Assembly: GCA_013433145.1 (NCBI GenBank)
Contig: CM024171.1
Location: 6,090,565 to 6,154,564, forward strand
DNA length: 64,000 bases
Direction: 5' to 3'
DNA from: Ascaris suum
Taxonomy: Eukaryota; Nematoda; Chromadorea; Rhabditida; Ascarididae
Below, one piece after another: positions 61,901 to 64,000 of the stretch (position 1 is the stretch's first letter; each line of letters begins with the position of its first letter). The notes under the pieces are model-generated. The model was given only the letters and a program-made list of their open reading frames with translations. It made no database searches and had not been told where the DNA came from. Position numbers and translations under genes: made by a program.

Positions 61901-64000
61901 GGTCAGCCATTGCCCTCACAGATTCTCAATGCGGTCGATGCGGTAATGCAATATGCAGTTGAGAGGCTTGGCTTTCGTGAAGACGATATTATCATCTATG
62001 CATGGTCAATAGGCGGCTTCCCAGGTACTTGGGCTGCTGCAAATTATCCAGATATAAAGGTACGAATGAGTTCTTCTCACGCTAGAGTGGGAAATGATTG
62101 ACTTCTCTTTTCCTCCTCCGATCTCCCATGCATCGACTCCTGTTATGGTCATCCCGGTCCTGGACTAGAATTCTTATTTTCCGGTGTAATGTTTCGTTCG
62201 TGCAAAACTATGCTTCCGGCCTGCGATACCATTTCAAAATGGTGGTAGAGTTCACCATCAATCGTGTTTCTTCTTCCCTGAGGGAGGGAGAAGGGTGAGC
62301 GGCAGGCGGGCTTATCTTATTGTGGCAGTCTGAGTCCTGAAATTCGAAAATGTTCATAGGTGCTGTGACCGATGAACTCTTGTGCTGTAACCTGCTGTGA
62401 CCTCTTGATGATGCCTTAGAGTAATTTTGGTGATCAGCAATCGATATGTCCTTGCAATAGAGATGGTGCCTATAGAAGGGGAGAGAATATGAGGTGGTAA
62501 TAATTGGCTATATGTCTTTATTGTGTTTATATTAAATCGTTTAATAAGAACGGTCTAATTATTATATTCAGTAGTTTAGCCACACCGTTGTTTACACATT
62601 TTTTTGCCTTTGAGCGTTAATGCAGCTAAAGAAGATATTTTATTACGTCTTTGGATGGATATGTGCAGGTGTGAATTGGGGTATAGAATTACATTTGAAA
62701 AACGTTATCGATTGTCGATTTGTAGCTTTATACTGATATTCTTTTACCCTTGTCATGGCTCAAAAACATATTTTTCGGAATTTTTTTTTGTTTTGGTTTG
62801 TGAATTTATTCCGGAACTTATAGTTACATGCCCCAAATACACAAATTAAGGTAACTTTTGTTGCTCATTACTAGGCGGAAGTGGCATTAATCTTGGCCAG
62901 TGTAATCCGCCGTAAGTAGCGTTGATGTAGATTGGATGCTCAGGTATTTGTGTTTATAGGGTTTGATATTGGATGCTACGTTCGATGACCTTTTGCCACT
63001 CGCCGAAGCAAGGATGCCGAAATCGTTTGGTGCACTAGTGAAGCATGCAGTGCGCACTCATCTCAACTTGCCCATCGCAAAGCAGGTATCTTTTATTAAG
63101 TTTTTATTAGCTACCTGAGGAGAAATCGGCTGCATGGGCGATTCATATCCAGATGCGTTCTTTGCTGTGCGCAAGAAGTTCTTCATACTGTTGTCGGAAG
63201 GTTCATTTTTGTGTTAGGCGAGCAGCGTTAAGCTGCTCTTCATCGTTAGAGCATTTGATCTGATCGACATTGATTATTGAGTAATGCCTACTTCTGTAAT
63301 ATTCTCTTCCATTAAGTAGCAGTCATTAGAGCTTCGTTCCATAAGGTTTGTCCTTGCATATGTCGAAGAAAGAGATAAATCCTTTAGTCGTGGATGTTTT
63401 TAGAAGTAAACCACAAGCGGCTTAAATTGGATTGTAGGTATTTTTGACTATCTTAAACGCCAATCTGAATAACATTCAGTTTATTGCATTATTTCAAAAG
63501 ATTACATATCAATCTCATAATTGTTTGGGGAATATTTTAGGTTTCTTTTTTTTCTCATTTTAACTTCTTTGTGACGTTTTTCGGCAACACAACCTCAAGG
63601 TATTATCGATGTTGAAACATCATTATCAGTTGAAATTAGCAAAATCCGTTTTCATTATTCAAATTTCGAACTGAAAGTTTGAAATAATAGCTTGATCGAT
63701 AATTGCGATCGCCTATGCAACTACGGCAGATCATAGATGGAATGTGAATATCCTTTAAATTTGCATATTTTTAGCTTGCGCTGTATAATGGTCCGGTGCT
63801 TTTGATTCGTCGTTCACAAGATGAAATGATTATCACTGTTGAAGTGGGCACAGATGAAGAGCGACGAGCATCGAATCGTGCAAATGATCTGCTGAAGTCA
63901 CTTCTTCGCAGTAGGCATCCAGGTCTGATAGATGGATTCGAAGTTTATGTTGATGAATGGTTGGCTGCTGATGTGGTCGAACGGCTTGCTATAACGCCCA
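58925..64000 (+). CDS. ABHD16A: ABHD16-type phosphatidylserine lipase, 3' truncated
   Basis: Alpha/beta hydrolase; ABHD16A is a membrane-bound phosphatidylserine lipase producing lyso-PS. Seven exons are visible: 58925-59104, 59459-59671, 60024-60263, 60900-61092, 61884-62059, 62960-63085 and 63775 to the window end, about 451 residues of an expected 550 or so. All phases agree. The N terminus starts MTALSRLLWNFLAGPRIYSI (human has GPRLYKIY). A hydrophobic span (NICLAVSPVLLLVAF) and a second (ISVYYVVALGA) are followed by YIFVHTFGRRLVYPGGV, then the catalytic domain: DGNLIDTMFVDRRGK, CEGNAGYYE, GYSVLGWNHPGFAESSGQP (HxxxxD-type region altered as in the family), and the nucleophile elbow IYAWSIGGF with Ser. 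The acid region PVLLIRRSQDEMI is present; the catalytic His should lie beyond 64000. Exons 4 and 5 both follow TTGAAG acceptors. The closest assignment is ABHD16A rather than ABHD16B, because it is multi-exonic and has the N-terminal membrane part. Confidence 0.94.

Overview
The window looks like nuclear DNA of a nematode. The divergent H2B/H2A pair ends in two identical histone stem-loops with a C as first loop base, the form known from nematodes. Introns are AT-rich with TTTCAG/TTGCAG 3' splice sites. Several genes have a splice acceptor just upstream of the start codon with no visible upstream exon, as expected for spliced-leader addition. Introns of about 0.2-1.4 kb would fit a clade III (ascaridid/spirurid-like) worm, but that placement is a guess.

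Layout. 233-1300: divergent histones H2B (-) and H2A (+) sharing a 201 bp promoter. 1.3-6.0 kb: mostly gene-poor, with one probable small exon (3584-3769, -). 5980-14372 (-): complete 11-exon WDR37 orthologue. 15244-16448 (+): four-exon unidentified gene. 17140-21348 (-): five-exon PPTC7-type mitochondrial PP2C phosphatase. Only 28 bp upstream of its ATG, on the same strand, is the stop of another unidentified gene (21377-22438 and beyond). 25843-46549 (-): a 27-exon class V P4-ATPase (ATP10 family) that fills a third of the window and carries a possible nested ORF, a 19 bp hairpin and a (TA)n tract in its introns. 49887-50421 (-): a small unidentified two-exon gene. 52354-53575 (+): exon-like segments of unclear structure. 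53636-56932 (+): PRKRIP1 homologue. 58925-64000 (+): ABHD16-type lipid hydrolase, cut by the window end.

The genes do not form one pathway. Two act on phospholipids: the flippase moves lipids between leaflets and ABHD16 hydrolyses phosphatidylserine. PPTC7 is mitochondrial, PRKRIP1 is a spliceosome factor, WDR37 is a beta-propeller scaffold. I rebuilt exons by hand from reading frame, splice phase and similarity to remembered family sequences. All junctions quoted for the five large genes are phase-consistent, except one uncertain exon end and one optional acceptor in the ATPase.

The most unusual signals are a recurrent 5' splice site GTTCGT (T at +3), repeated use of AAG as 3' splice site, a DGET-to-DGES change in the flippase, an in-frame duplicated 5' splice site, and the tight gene pair at 21.36 kb. 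I found no CRISPR, phage, insertion sequence or convincing tRNA/rRNA gene.
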